DNA from: Gnetum montanum
Lineage: Eukaryota > Streptophyta > Gnetopsida > Gnetales > Gnetaceae
DNA length: 64,000 bases
Assembly (NCBI GenBank): GCA_015680685.1
Contig: MNCI01003683.1
Span: forward strand, 396,821-460,820
Direction: 5' to 3'
In this document: positions 21,401 to 31,784 of the stretch, piece after piece
How the letters are laid out: each line of letters begins with the position of its first letter
How positions within the stretch are numbered: position 1 is the stretch's first letter
The notes under the pieces: model-generated
Database searches by the model: none
Told to the model about the DNA's origin: nothing
The model's input: the letters and a program-made list of their open reading frames with translations, nothing else
Translations under genes and position numbers: made by a program

Positions 21401-22270
21401 GGATAAGTCTTTCTTCATCTACATTACCACCTCCGACACATCTATCATAGTACTATTATGTCATAAACGAGATGACGGATCTAAGATACCAGTGTATTAC
21501 CTGAGTCATGCATTAATAGCACACGAGGCAAAATACAACGAAGTGGAGAGGAATTTCCTTGCCTTAGTGTTTTCATTTAAAAAGTGGAGGCACTACTTGT
21601 TTCATAGTACAATTAACATCATTTGCACAAGAAACATACTCCAGGCTATCACTAACAACCTATATGAATGTAGCCAGATAGCCCAATGGAAAGCAATAAC
21701 CATGGAGTTCGATCTACACTATGTAAGCCAGTTGTTAACTAAGGGTCAAGTCATAGCAACGCAACTTATGGCCTCACCCATTGACAACCATGCAACCATA
21801 GATCCTAAATTTCTAGATAAGCATGTTGGCACTATCAACATCATCCCATCGCACTTGGAAGCTACTCTACACTTTGATGGTGCTTCAACCACACAAGGAG
21901 GTAGTGCAGCTGCCGTCATTACATTCCCCTTTGGGGAAATGCACCATTTTGCTTATTGTTTCGTGTTCCCTTGCATCAAAAATATGGCAGTGTATGAGGG
22001 GTTACTCAGAGGCCTCTCAGCTACCCAAGCACAACGCATACAACACTTGGCAACCCGCAGTGATTCACAACTAGTCGTGAATCAAATCACCAAGGTCTAT
22101 GCTTACAAAGCTATGCACATGCAACCCTACTACGACCTAGCAAAAAGCATGCTTAAGTAATTTGCAACCATAGATGTGCAACACGTGCCATGCAATGAGA
22201 ACACTATGGAAGATGCCTTAGCCACCCTAGCACTAAATATTCCACCACACTTGTTTGCAAGTCTGCCAAC
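21401..22270 (+). pseudogene. Element B dual RNase H
   Basis: The first RNase H (about 21,410-21,790) reads KSFFIYITTSDTSIIVLLCH, YYLSHALIAHEAKYNEVERN and FKKWRHYLFHSTIN. The second (about 21,860-22,250) reads TLHFDGASTTQGGSAAAVIT, YEGLLRGLSATQ, RSDSQLVVNQI and VQHVPCNENT, with its Asp-Glu-Asp set visible. Most of this (21,492-22,160) is one open frame of over 220 codons, ending at a TAA where A has Lys. The tandem pair places B in the Tat lineage together with A. Confidence 0.9.
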
Positions 22271-22304
22271 TTTGATTGTCGAATGTATTAAGCCTATCAC
22301 TTAG

Positions 22305-23588
22305 GTGGGACACATGGCCTCTATCAGTGCTACGAATACCCAGGAGTGGTACACTAACATTAAAGCCTACCTGCAACATAGCGAACCCCCAAGCAGACTA
22401 ACATCTACCCAGAGAGATGCGATCCGTAAGCATGCCTGGCAATATACACTCATGGGAAATGACACCTTGTGTAGACGCTCCTACGATGGGATATTGTTGG
22501 CATGCGTGGGTGGGGAGCAGGCGTAGAGGGTAGTTAATGAAGTGCATGAGGGACTATGTGGTGGACACATAGCACCTAGGGCTTTTGCTACGAAAATTAG
22601 ACTCCTAGGGTACTACTAGCCCCATGTGGAGCATGACTACTTGTCAAACGTCAAGATGTGTGACACATGCCAGAGATACATAAATCTCATACACATCTCA
22701 CCTATGGACATGCATCCAACACAAATCACATGGCCTTTCCAACGATGGGGACTAGACCTCATAGGACCTATCACGCCTAAGTCCTCCATAGGGCATAGCT
22801 TTACTATCACTGCCACTGAGTATTTTACTAAGTGGGTGGAAGCTATCCCCCTGAGGAAGACAACGTCTCAGCAGATCTTCCACTTCATCCTGGACAACAT
22901 CATGATAAGGTTTGGGCTTCTGATGACTATTGTAACTGACAATGGGCCACAATTCAGTAGTATGGAGACCCAAACCTTCTGCAGCAATCTAGGCATTAGG
23001 CAATCATTCTCCTCCATGTATTACCCATAGGTGAATGGATAGGCAGAAGCTACAAATAAGTCCATCATCAACTTGCTGAAGTGGATGCTTAGCAATAGCA
23101 AGAGGAGGTGGCACAAGCAAATCATCTACATTCTATGGGCCTACAGAATGACATGCAGAACCGTGACAAGTAAGACCCCTTACAATTTCGTTTATGGATC
23201 TAAAGCTGTGTTGCCTCTTGAGTTGCAGGTACCATCACTCCGGATGATCCTCTCGGATGTCATGAGTAAAGCCCAGAACAATGGGTTGTAGATCATCGAC
23301 CTTGACTCAATAGAGGAGGAATGCGTGTAGACGCTGAATTGCATCAAGCACTACCAAAGCAAGCAACAACAAAAGCACCATGCAGACCCGCATCAATGGC
23401 TGGTATAGAAGGAATACCTCATTGTCAAAGCTATTTGTGAGCATGTGAGAAAATTCTCAACCAACTGGGAAGTCCCATACATGGTCACTCAAGCCTTTTG
23501 GAATGAAGCCTTCAAGCTGGCAGTTATGGATGACAATGAGTTTGCCAACCCAGTGAATCACTCGTACCTCAAGTCATATTACATCTGA
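22305..23588 (+). pseudogene. Element B integrase
   Basis: The zinc region has H-E-G-L-C-G-G-H (about 22,545) and CDTCQRY (about 22,662). The core has all three catalytic acids: Asp in WGLDLIGP (22,755-22,757), Asp in TDNGPQF (22,938-22,940) and Glu in AEATNKS (23,046-23,048), with 35 residues between the last two. Two TAG codons (23,028-23,030 and 23,040-23,042) interrupt the YYP-x-NG-x-AEA motif. Other TAG stops lie at 22,302, 22,524, 22,617, 23,289 and 23,328. The C-terminal part reads KHYQSKQQQKHHADPHQW and ends SYYI then TGA at 23,586-23,588. The set is more complete than in A, but no long product is possible. Confidence 0.88.
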
Positions 23589-23589
23589 A

Positions 23590-23850
23590 TCATGGCGACA
23601 ACAAGCATCGTCCGCTATGACATTAAAATGGCAGCAACAAGCAACATCCACTACAACAATAAACTGGTAGCAGTTGTCTGCTATGATGTCAAATTGGCAC
23701 AACTAGTCCACTATGACTATAAACTGGCATGGCACGTCCACTATGATGTTAAACTGGCATGTACAGTCTGCTAGGACCTTAAACCAGCATAGCGGTCTGT
23801 TGGGACCCTAACCCAGCATACAGTCTACCAAGACCTTAAACTGGGTTTGC
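23590..23850. repeat. 33-36 bp tandem repeats after pol of element B
   Basis: Units of the form GTCCACTATGATGTTAAACTGGCA recur about seven times. They match the repeats after pol in A (4,880-5,100) in reverse orientation. Confidence 0.85.
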
Positions 23851-24911
23851 ATCACATCCCTAGCATGCATCTGCGCCAAGTACACATTGAACGAGCATGC
23901 ACAGTGCCGACGTGGGGGTGGGACGTTGCAGCTCTAGAACATAGTTCACGATGCAATGGGAACACGATCTGGAATGTATGTGACACTGCCACCCTTGGCA
24001 TCGTGTTAACCCTCAGGATATCTCATATGACATCGCACTGGCCCTCCGGACCTATCGTCGCCACGGCACACCGCCCTGATGGTAGTTCCTTGGCCAGTGC
24101 CCGCTGCTAGAGTTCCAACAATATTGTGGCCCAACCATAATATTGTTACCCTTCAGCTCCCTACCGACACTTGGGCTCGCACAAAGTTTAGCTATGCGGT
24201 AAATGGTCCCATAGTTGAACTGAGATTGCATGCCTCTGGTAGGGATTCCAGAGGATTCACACTCATGGTGACTCCCCAGTGCCTTCGAGGACAGTTCCTC
24301 CACATTGATGCTACCAAGGCCACTGCCAGCCTTTCTACCTTGGACATCGCACAACAGCAAGGATGTGCAAGAGCTTCAACAACGTCTACAGCAAGCAAGA
24401 CCTTTGCCCTCGCTTCACATCGTGGCTATTTTGCTCTCCGTCGTGCTTATAGGGTGCAAACAAAAGCACATTTTTCCACAGCGGCAAATGCTACGGCTTT
24501 GTGAAGTGACTGCCTCGACTAGCTTCGCCACTTCAAAGTGCAAATTCCATGACATGTGTAACACAACTCACCACATGGGAAGCATCTATAGACATGTAAA
24601 AACCCTACACAGATGTAACACAACTCATCCTGGGAAAGAAACACCTGTTCTACGAGAGGTTGTAGGTTAGCGAGAGTAAAGATGAAAATGTGAACAACTC
24701 CCTCATGAGCACTCTGATGAGGGACTATGCTAAACCTGATCTTTACCCTTTTCCTGAACCTCCTTTCTCCCTACAACACTCTCAAGAATATCCAAGCATC
24801 GTCTTGACAATCACCGAGCAACAACATTAGCATCATGTCTTCTATGGTGTTTTGTATTCTTTGTCAACATCTCTCGAGCCCGTCCTCCAGACGTCAATAA
24901 ACAAGGGCTAA
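23851..24911 (+). other. Element B non-coding 3' region
   Basis: It matches 3,767-4,870 of element A reversed. No frame is conserved between the two copies. It ends in ATAAACAAGGGCTAA directly before the LTR, the polypurine-tract position. Confidence 0.6.
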
Positions 24912-25929
24912 TGAAACACCCAAAAATTCTTTCTTTGCAATTCATGCGATATTATGGTAGTTCTTTGGGAGATGGATGCTCTAAATTTTAGACTGTCAAG
25001 TTCTCCAAGTTTTCTACCCCAGGTGTCAACAGATTAAACGAATTCTCTAGCCTAGCCACCTAAGTAGTTCATCCAGCCGACAACACACTTAGGAGTGGTG
25101 CATAATATTGCTGGTAGTGCCCAGAACACGCAAAATGCTTCAGCAAGTTTTCTGAGTCAAGGAGTTCTGTTATGCTATGCCACGCTATGTAGCGTAGAAA
25201 ACTTCAGAAGATGTTTGCAGAAGCATAATGCTACGCTTTGCTATGCCACATAGCATAGCATAGCACGGCAAAAACTAGATGGCCAGTCCCCTCGCTCGAC
25301 TTCAAGTTCTTTAGCAATGTATCCTTCTGTCAGAAAGCGACAAACTTGGAAAAAAGCAGGCCATGTTGGCTGCTAGGCTACGCTAAGCTACATGGTGCAG
25401 CAATGTGTAGCAATTCTGTGAAAGTGACAGAAGGCATCTAAATGGGCAAGATCAGCAAGTTCGTAAGCTTCGCAGTGCAAAAGGCAAAGTTTACAGATTG
25501 ACAACGTTTTTTGAGATTAATGATAGCTACTACGCTATGATACGCTACATAGCGTAGCATAGCGTACCAAATATGCAATAAATAGTCAGCACGCTTCAAA
25601 GGTTTCCAATGCATGCAGCAAGACACAATGCAAACGTTTTCTTTGAAATGGCGGCTACGTTATGTTGTGTAGCGTAGCACAGCATGACAACATGCTACGC
25701 TACGCCAAACATGCTACACTATAAAGCATAGCAAAGCATACCAAGTAGTTATGCTACATCAATACACTCTACCTAATTGATTCGTTGCTCTGATAGCGCA
25801 TTTACAGCATGGCAGGCTTGTAATTATGGCATGGCAGACTTGCCCAATGGTCATACAAGCACGTGCTAGATAGATATTAGCATAAGCCCAAGGCACATGG
25901 CGTCCAACTGCATCTTTCGCACAACCTTG
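24912..25929 (+). mobile_element. 3' LTR of element B, left part
   Basis: It starts TGAAACACCCAAAAATTC. It is interrupted after ...GCACAACCTTG by a solo LTR and resumes at 28,222 with CCTTGGTCCTATAAATACC. Together the two parts are about 1,667 bp (counting the duplicated 5 bp once), the normal size of this LTR family. Confidence 0.9.
25165..25745. repeat. GCTAC/GCTATG palindromes in the B 3' LTR
   Basis: Self-complementary stretches lie at about 25,169-25,200, 25,227-25,268, 25,372-25,395, 25,529-25,570 and 25,652-25,745, matching the positions of the clusters in the other three Tat LTRs. Confidence 0.85.
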
Positions 25930-28221
25930 TGTACTGTCTGAAATCGTCGGTATGACACTGGAATGGAACGAGCATCAAAAAATCTACAGACGGGCATAGA
26001 AGACCCTACCTTCACTTGAGGGCAAACTGGAACTGACAAAAGGTAGAGTACCTTGGGTGGTCCGCACACGGATCAGACAAGGATTTCCCCGAACGTATGC
26101 CAATGTGCAATACGCTGGGTTATATGTAAACGTTGTAATAAATGTAAACTAGAACGTAAATGTGCAGGGATGTAAACAAGAGGCAAACAAGAGCGAATGA
26201 AAAATGTAACAAATTTTTTCTGAAAATGCAAGAAAGAATGAGAACTATAACAAATCTTGGTCAAAAATACAGCAATATTATTGCATAATGAACATTACAA
26301 TGCACCGATCTAGACGCAGTTGTGGATCTGACATAAGGTGGACGAAGAGCCTCGGTGGCTGCAGAGGGGTGATGGTATGCTGGTTTGGGCTGCAGGCATA
26401 GTGTGAAGGCTATATGCTCAGCATGCAGGGTAGAAGTCCAGAGTGCAGGGTGGGTGTTCTGGATGCTCTAAGTGTGGATTGCCCAAATTTTTGCCAAGAT
26501 TTTGAATTTTCCAACCTCGATCAGGTCAAGAATATGGGTTTTTATACAAGTTTGGGTGTTAAATTTGGATCTAAGATGGGATGATTGGCTGTGGGATGCT
26601 AAAATTTTAGATCGAGTGACACATGGAGTGTTGATTGAGTGCAAAAGAATGAAATTTTACAAGTGTACAACGTGAACCATGCCAGTGTGTACATGCTGGG
26701 CATGCAGGCCAGAGTGTGGGCATGAAAACTATAGTTTTGGAGCCCAATCTTGTACACTGGAGTTGGATCCTTGTTGCCTAAATGTTGGTGGTTCTCCAGG
26801 GCATTTGGCAGCTCATTTTGGCTTCATTTTGATTGAGTTTTGGGCATCTCTCTAGTGTGCACGCTGTGCTGCACGCCGGGCATGCACTCTGGGCATGCAG
26901 GGCCAAAAATGACCCTTCTGATGCCTAAAATTGATGTTTCTAGAGCATATGGACTTGTAGATTCATTGACCATGCCGTGAGGGCTAACTCCATGTCAAAA
27001 TCCTACCTAAAATTCCCAATCAACCTTGTTCAAAGTGGTGTATGCTGGGCTGCACGCTAGGCGTGCAGGTCAGCATACAGGCATGAAAGTGCCATTTTTC
27101 AAGGTTACAAATTGATTTTCAAAAGCCTAGGATGATTCCTAATGATTTTCCTACCTATGGGAGTTAATTGAATATGAAAATCATGCTCTGAGTGCCTATT
27201 TTGATCTGTCTATGATGGTACATGTTGGGTGTGCACGCTGGGCGTGCAGGCTAGCATGCAGGCATGAAAACCCATTATTTGGAGCCAAAACTTGATTTTC
27301 AAGAGCCTAAGTGTTTCTAGGGACCTTGTAGAAGGTCTAGGGGAGTCCAAACCTTCATTTCTGGCTTTTTTGGTGAGTTTTTGGAGCTCAAAAGTTGGTG
27401 CACGTTGGGATGTACGTTGGGCGTGCAGAGTATGTATGCTCAGCGTACACACATGTAAATGCATCATGTCGAGGTTAAAAATTGATTTTCAAGTGCCCAT
27501 GATGATGCCCAATAGTTTCCCTACCTCCAAGAGTGAATTTTAGGTGAAACTATTACTATTTGGTGCCTATTTTGAGAGATCCTTGATGCTGCACACTGGG
27601 CATGTACGCTGGTCATGTGAGCCTGCATGTAGGCAGGAAATGACCCGTTTGGTGCCCAAAATTTGATTTTTAGGAGCCTGAGACCTACTTGGAACCTTAG
27701 GTAAGGTCATGAGGAGTCTAAACCTTTGATTCTTGCCTATTTTGATGAGTTTTTGAGGCCTAAAAGTTCCTACACGCTGAGCTGCACGCTGGGCGTGTAG
27801 GCTGGCATACATGAGTGAAAACCCATCATCTGGAGCATAAAATTTAATTTTCAAGTGCCAGAGAGCCACTGGGGACCTTGGAGAAGGTCTTGGGGGGTTC
27901 AGACGCTCAATTCTAGCATTTTTTGGCTTATTTTTGGGGCTAAAAAATTATTGTACGCTGGGCTGTACGCTGGCCAGCGTACACCAAGGTGTGCCCAGAG
28001 TATACTTGGTCAAAACCAAGTATTTTGAACCCAAAACTTGAAATTCCTAATGCTAGATGCTGATGTAGTCACCTATGGGTCCCAAGGAACTCTTTCTTAT
28101 TCAATTATGCTCTATTTAATGTTGTTTTTGAGGTTCGTAATTTTTGGTCATGCTGGGAAGCATCATGACTTAGCTTGATTCTTGTCTGAAAGTGTTGGGT
28201 CCAAATTTTTGTGGTTTTTTA
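25930..28221 (-). mobile_element. Solo LTR S (2,292 bp) inserted in the B 3' LTR
   Basis: It runs from TGTACTGTCTGAAATCG (plus-strand left edge) to ...GTGGTTTTTTA and is flanked by perfect CCTTG copies at 25,925-25,929 and 28,222-28,226. LTR L2 reads the empty site as GCCCTTGGTCC. The left end matches the primer-site end of the D LTR (34,271 on), and the right part matches LTR-1. No internal sequence is present. It is the last insertion that can be ordered in this branch of the nest. Confidence 0.92.
26640..27990. repeat. Diverged 180-bp tandem array inside solo LTR S
   Basis: The marker TTGATTTTCAAG and its variants recurs at about 26,752, 26,933, 27,114, 27,294, 27,484, 27,665 and 27,846, giving steps of 180-190 bp. 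Each unit carries an ACGCTGGGCGTGCAGG-like motif. The units are relatives of those at 130-1,400 but much more diverged. Confidence 0.9.
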
Positions 28222-28875
28222 CCTTGGTCCTATAAATACCCCAATGAGCAATGCTCAAAGGGTCCCTAGTCCTATTTTTGGCAATTTTAGTTAGTTAACA
28301 ATTTTATTTTCTGACAAGTAAAAAAAGGTTAGCATTGTAACCTTGAGCATTGTAAGCTTTCTGTTTGACTTTGTAAATAGTTAGCGCTCTCAGTTGGCAT
28401 TTTGTTCTACTCTTTTCTACCACCTTGGTAGTGCTTCGCATTGTTAACTCCTGCGTTCATGTTCAAGCACACAGTCGTCTTGCTCTACACATTTTGGTTA
28501 CTCTTGGGATCTCTGCACTTCTTAGCACTGTGCAACCGATTATATCCACCTTGACAGAGAGAAGTTGTAGCTTCGAAGAGGTGCATTTTTCTAACTACAT
28601 TTTACTTTGCCTATTTCTTATCATTTTCATTTTACACTATTTTCTACCTCTTTTACATTTAAGCATTACTTCGTGCTATCAGTCTCATTTTCAAACTATC
28701 TAGTTGCAAAAGGTTATATTAATACTGACTAAGTCCTTGCCTAATCAACTAGACCGTTCAGGGCGTCCCGTTTCCATTCCATCCAGCATGGCCTTCCCGC
28801 AGAAACGAGGTTACGATTGTTAACGACCGATGGCCTCTCAACGTTTTCTAGCTATCAACATTTTCAGTCGCTACA
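28222..28875 (+). mobile_element. 3' LTR of element B, right part
   Basis: It resumes with CCTTGGTCCTATAAATACCCC (TATA at about 28,230-28,236) and ends ...TTTTCAGTCGCTACA at 28,875. It matches 9,207-9,931 closely. The following base belongs to the gag of element A on the minus strand, so B sits in A gag. Confidence 0.9.
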
Positions 28876-31333
28876 GCGGTGCTAGTGCACTACGCTGAGG
28901 CACACGGACCACGAATGGCTGTTGGGGTGGCCTAGGATCACTATCAATACCAATGGCATTAATGACGTAACCAGCATTGTTGGTGTTGAGGGGCTCTGTG
29001 TAGACATGCATAGATTGGTTCTCACGGCGTACTAGGTTGCTTTCATCCAATACCAGTTTTCCCTGATCGATCAATCTGTGGATGTCATCCTGCAATGCCA
29101 GATAGTAATCTGTGTTGTGACCACACTGTTGGTGATAGTCACAAAACTTGTCCAACCTGAAACCCTTAGGAACTAGGGGCTCATTGGGCAGGGCCAAAGA
29201 GGGGTTCCTAAGAAGCTCGTAGTAGCATTAATATCTGCTTGTGTTGGATGTGCCTCGCTACCAATAGTTGCTTCAGAAGTTCTAAACGCTTGAGAGGTAG
29301 TGGGGTGCACTTTGAGCGATCTTTACGCTCAAAGTTCAGTTTGGGTTGTGCAGATGTCTCAGGTACAGGTACTAGAGGTTGTGGTGCATTTCTCTACTTG
29401 GTCATGAGGTTAGCTGTGGGTATGGCTAGTTTCCTGTTATTCTTGTTACCATTGTTACTAGGTTTGAGCTTGGCCTCGGTCACCACAGCGGCCACTATGA
29501 TTGTTGGGGCCTTACCCTTGTCCTTCTTTGTGAAGGTATTTTTGTAGGCAATGTAGCCCGGCTCTTTGCTTGCCTCAACTGCGTCCTGTATACTCTTAGT
29601 CTAAGCAAAGTCTTGACTACGAGTACAAGGGATGAGGTACTATGGTTTATACTTGATAAATTCATTCATTGCATCCTTAAAGATGGCTAGCAAGTGGGCC
29701 TCCACAATGGGCTCGTAGATTTCGTTAAGGGTTGTGCTGCATCGTTGGATGAACTTCTGGGTTGGTTCTAGAGGATCTTGCTTCACGCTCATCAACTGGT
29801 CCAGCGTGATTTCCACCTTTAAGTTATACATGAAGTGTTTGACAAACTGGGTTAGAAGCTCCTCTAGAGTTGAAATGGATGAGCGTGGTAGCACGCGGTA
29901 CCAATCCAGGGCTTTCCCAACTAGGGACATAGCAAAGACACGAATAATCATGTGTAACCATTGTTCCAATAAAAGGGATTTAGACCTAAAGGTAATAAGA
30001 TGTGCATTGGGATCTCCCTCCCATTATACTTCGTGAAGTGGGGGAGGGACATCCCTGGGGATAACATCAGAGAAAATATTGCAGGGATGATGGGGTCATC
30101 CTGGTAAAAGTCTATGGCTTGTGCTGTGTCAGACCCAATAGCTTTGAGACATTTTATTTCCTCGATGATTGTTTGGATAAGCTAGAACACTTGATCCAAA
30201 CCCTATGACGTTGTGGATGGTTGGGGAACTACGGAGGTAGCTCCCATCTATGGAATGGTGAGGGTGGTGGCGTGACCCATCGACGGTACCATTGGGATAG
30301 CCCCCTCGAATGGTGCTGCTTGCGTTGTCCACCACCCGGTAGGTGGTGTTGTTGGAGCAACAACCGTAGGTTGGGCTACCGAATAGATTGCTTGTGTTGC
30401 TAGCAAAATAGACCATAGCCCCATTTTGGGTTGTACCATTTGCAGGGTTTGGTAGGTCTGAGGGTGAACATAATGAGACATCTGCGATGGTTGTGGAATA
30501 GGTGAAGAAGTGAATGGGGTCCACCATGTGGATGGGCCCAGGCCCACCGCAGTGGGTGGAACAGACGTGAACAAAGAAATTAAAATAGAAGTTGCATATG
30601 ACTATGAAGTAGGTACAGTATGAATATATAGTAGGGTAGCCGTGATTGGTGTATGATGTGCTATAGGAATGGGCTAATGAATGGTTTGTGGAGGCATAGT
30701 TGCTACAAATGAAATAGGGGAATAAGGGCGTTAATACGCCAGGAAGGTGACATGGCTATCCATTGCAATTATGATTGTAGACTGCGGGAGTGTAGGCATG
30801 ATCACAAAGGGAGCGGTGGCAGATAATGGATTGGCCCAGAAGGACTAGGTAGGAGGGACTGTGACAGGGTTGGCCTGGACCCCCCCCCCCCCCACCCCAC
30901 CCCCATCGAACTGAGAATCAAGCTCCTCTTGTCCATCCTGAAAGGTGTCATCCTGGTTAGACGTTGTATCCTACTGCTCCCTAAGCCTAGCCAACTAGAT
31001 TAGTTGGTCTAGAAGCCATTGATTCGTCTGTTTCAAAGGTATGGAAGCACCAAGAGTGGGAACAAACTTCTTCCCATCGTAATAAGAGAACTAGAAGCTA
31101 CATTTTTCTTTGAATTTGTGCACATCCAAACGCATGTTTGCCTGAACCTTTGCATAGAGGAAGTTATAGTGCTCATGTTGCTAGGCCAAGCCCTCAAGTC
31201 CCCAATTTTGGATCTTGAGGGATCAACGTGTTTCTAGCATTGAGTTAAGTGATTTTTTGGCACCTTTGATGCCTTGAGCCATGATAGGAACTTCAACGTT
31301 GAAGGTGTTAACAATAATGCTTGAGGAAGCCAT
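28876..31333 (-). pseudogene. Element A gag, interrupted by element B
   Basis: The minus-strand start is ATG at complement 31,331-31,333 (MASSSIIVNTFNVEVPIMAQ). The frame continues EHYNFLYAKVQANMRLDVHK, KKFVPTLGASIPLKQTNQWL, a Gly run from a C homopolymer, TAVGLGPSTWWTPF and MVQPKMGLWSILLATQ, then DFYQDDPIIPAIF and the core EQWLHMIIRVFAMSLVGKAL, LEELLTQFVKHFMYNLKVEI and QKFIQRCSTTLNEIYEPIVE. It ends with the zinc-knuckle-like FCDYHQQCGHNTDYYLALQD and VVRVPQRSALAPL, where B is inserted. Stops are fewer than in B gag. It starts about 430 bp from the primer site, as expected for gag. Protease is lost on the far side. Confidence 0.85.
30880..30904. repeat. C homopolymer (14 C) plus C-rich tract inside A gag
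   Basis: Fourteen consecutive C are followed by ACCCCACCCCC. In gag orientation this is a G-rich tract coding Gly. It is a likely length-unstable, G-quadruplex-prone site. Confidence 0.9.
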
Positions 31334-31759
31334 TGTTAAGCTAAACAGTTTTGCAAATGGGAAAAAAGCAAAGATATTGGAAAGCTAAATAGTTTTACGA
31401 AGGAGAAGAGCAAAGAAATTGGAAAGCAATCAAAAAGGCTTTATCTCTTGCATGGTTCTTGAGGAACCGTTGAAGCGACTGATCTGTACCACATGATGCA
31501 TAAACAACCGTGAAAGAGTGTCACGTTTACGCTAGTGCGCAATAGGGTACAGAGCGCATGCAAGACTACTGTAAGATAGGCAAGTCAGCTAGAAATCGGA
31601 GGCTTTATGTCCTATAGGATTCCTGATGGATTGTCGAGGCAACTGATTTGCACCGCATGACATTTAAACAACCACAGACAGGTGTTAAGTTTACACTAAT
31701 GCGTATTAAGGTGCAGAAGGCTTAAAAGACTACCATGACACGCAGAAAGGGAACCAAAA
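31334..31759 (-). other. Element A 5' leader with internal duplications
   Basis: It lies between primer site and gag ATG. It contains a tandem duplication of about 171 bp: AGCGACTGATCTGTACCACA at about 31,468 and AGGCAACTGATTTGCACCGC at about 31,639. A second, about 50-bp one lies nearer gag (GCTAAACAGTTTTGCAAATG and GCTAAATAGTTTTACGAAGG). No gene is seen. Confidence 0.6.
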
Positions 31760-31780
31760 GGCCCTCCTTCTAGTGCCAAA
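31760..31780 (-). other. Primer-binding site of element A
   Basis: On the minus strand TTGGCACTAGAAGGAGGGCC follows the LTR end after a few A/T bases. D has TTGGTGCTAGAAGGAGGACC at the same place. It starts with TGG as a tRNA primer site should; I do not assign the tRNA. Confidence 0.65.
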
Positions 31781-31784
31781 AAAT

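Noticed and set aside
30129..30527. 132-codon frame as the main gag frame of A
   Set aside because: The frame at 30,248-30,574 joins the conserved up- and downstream gag parts; this one does not. It is kept only as a low-interest overlap observation.
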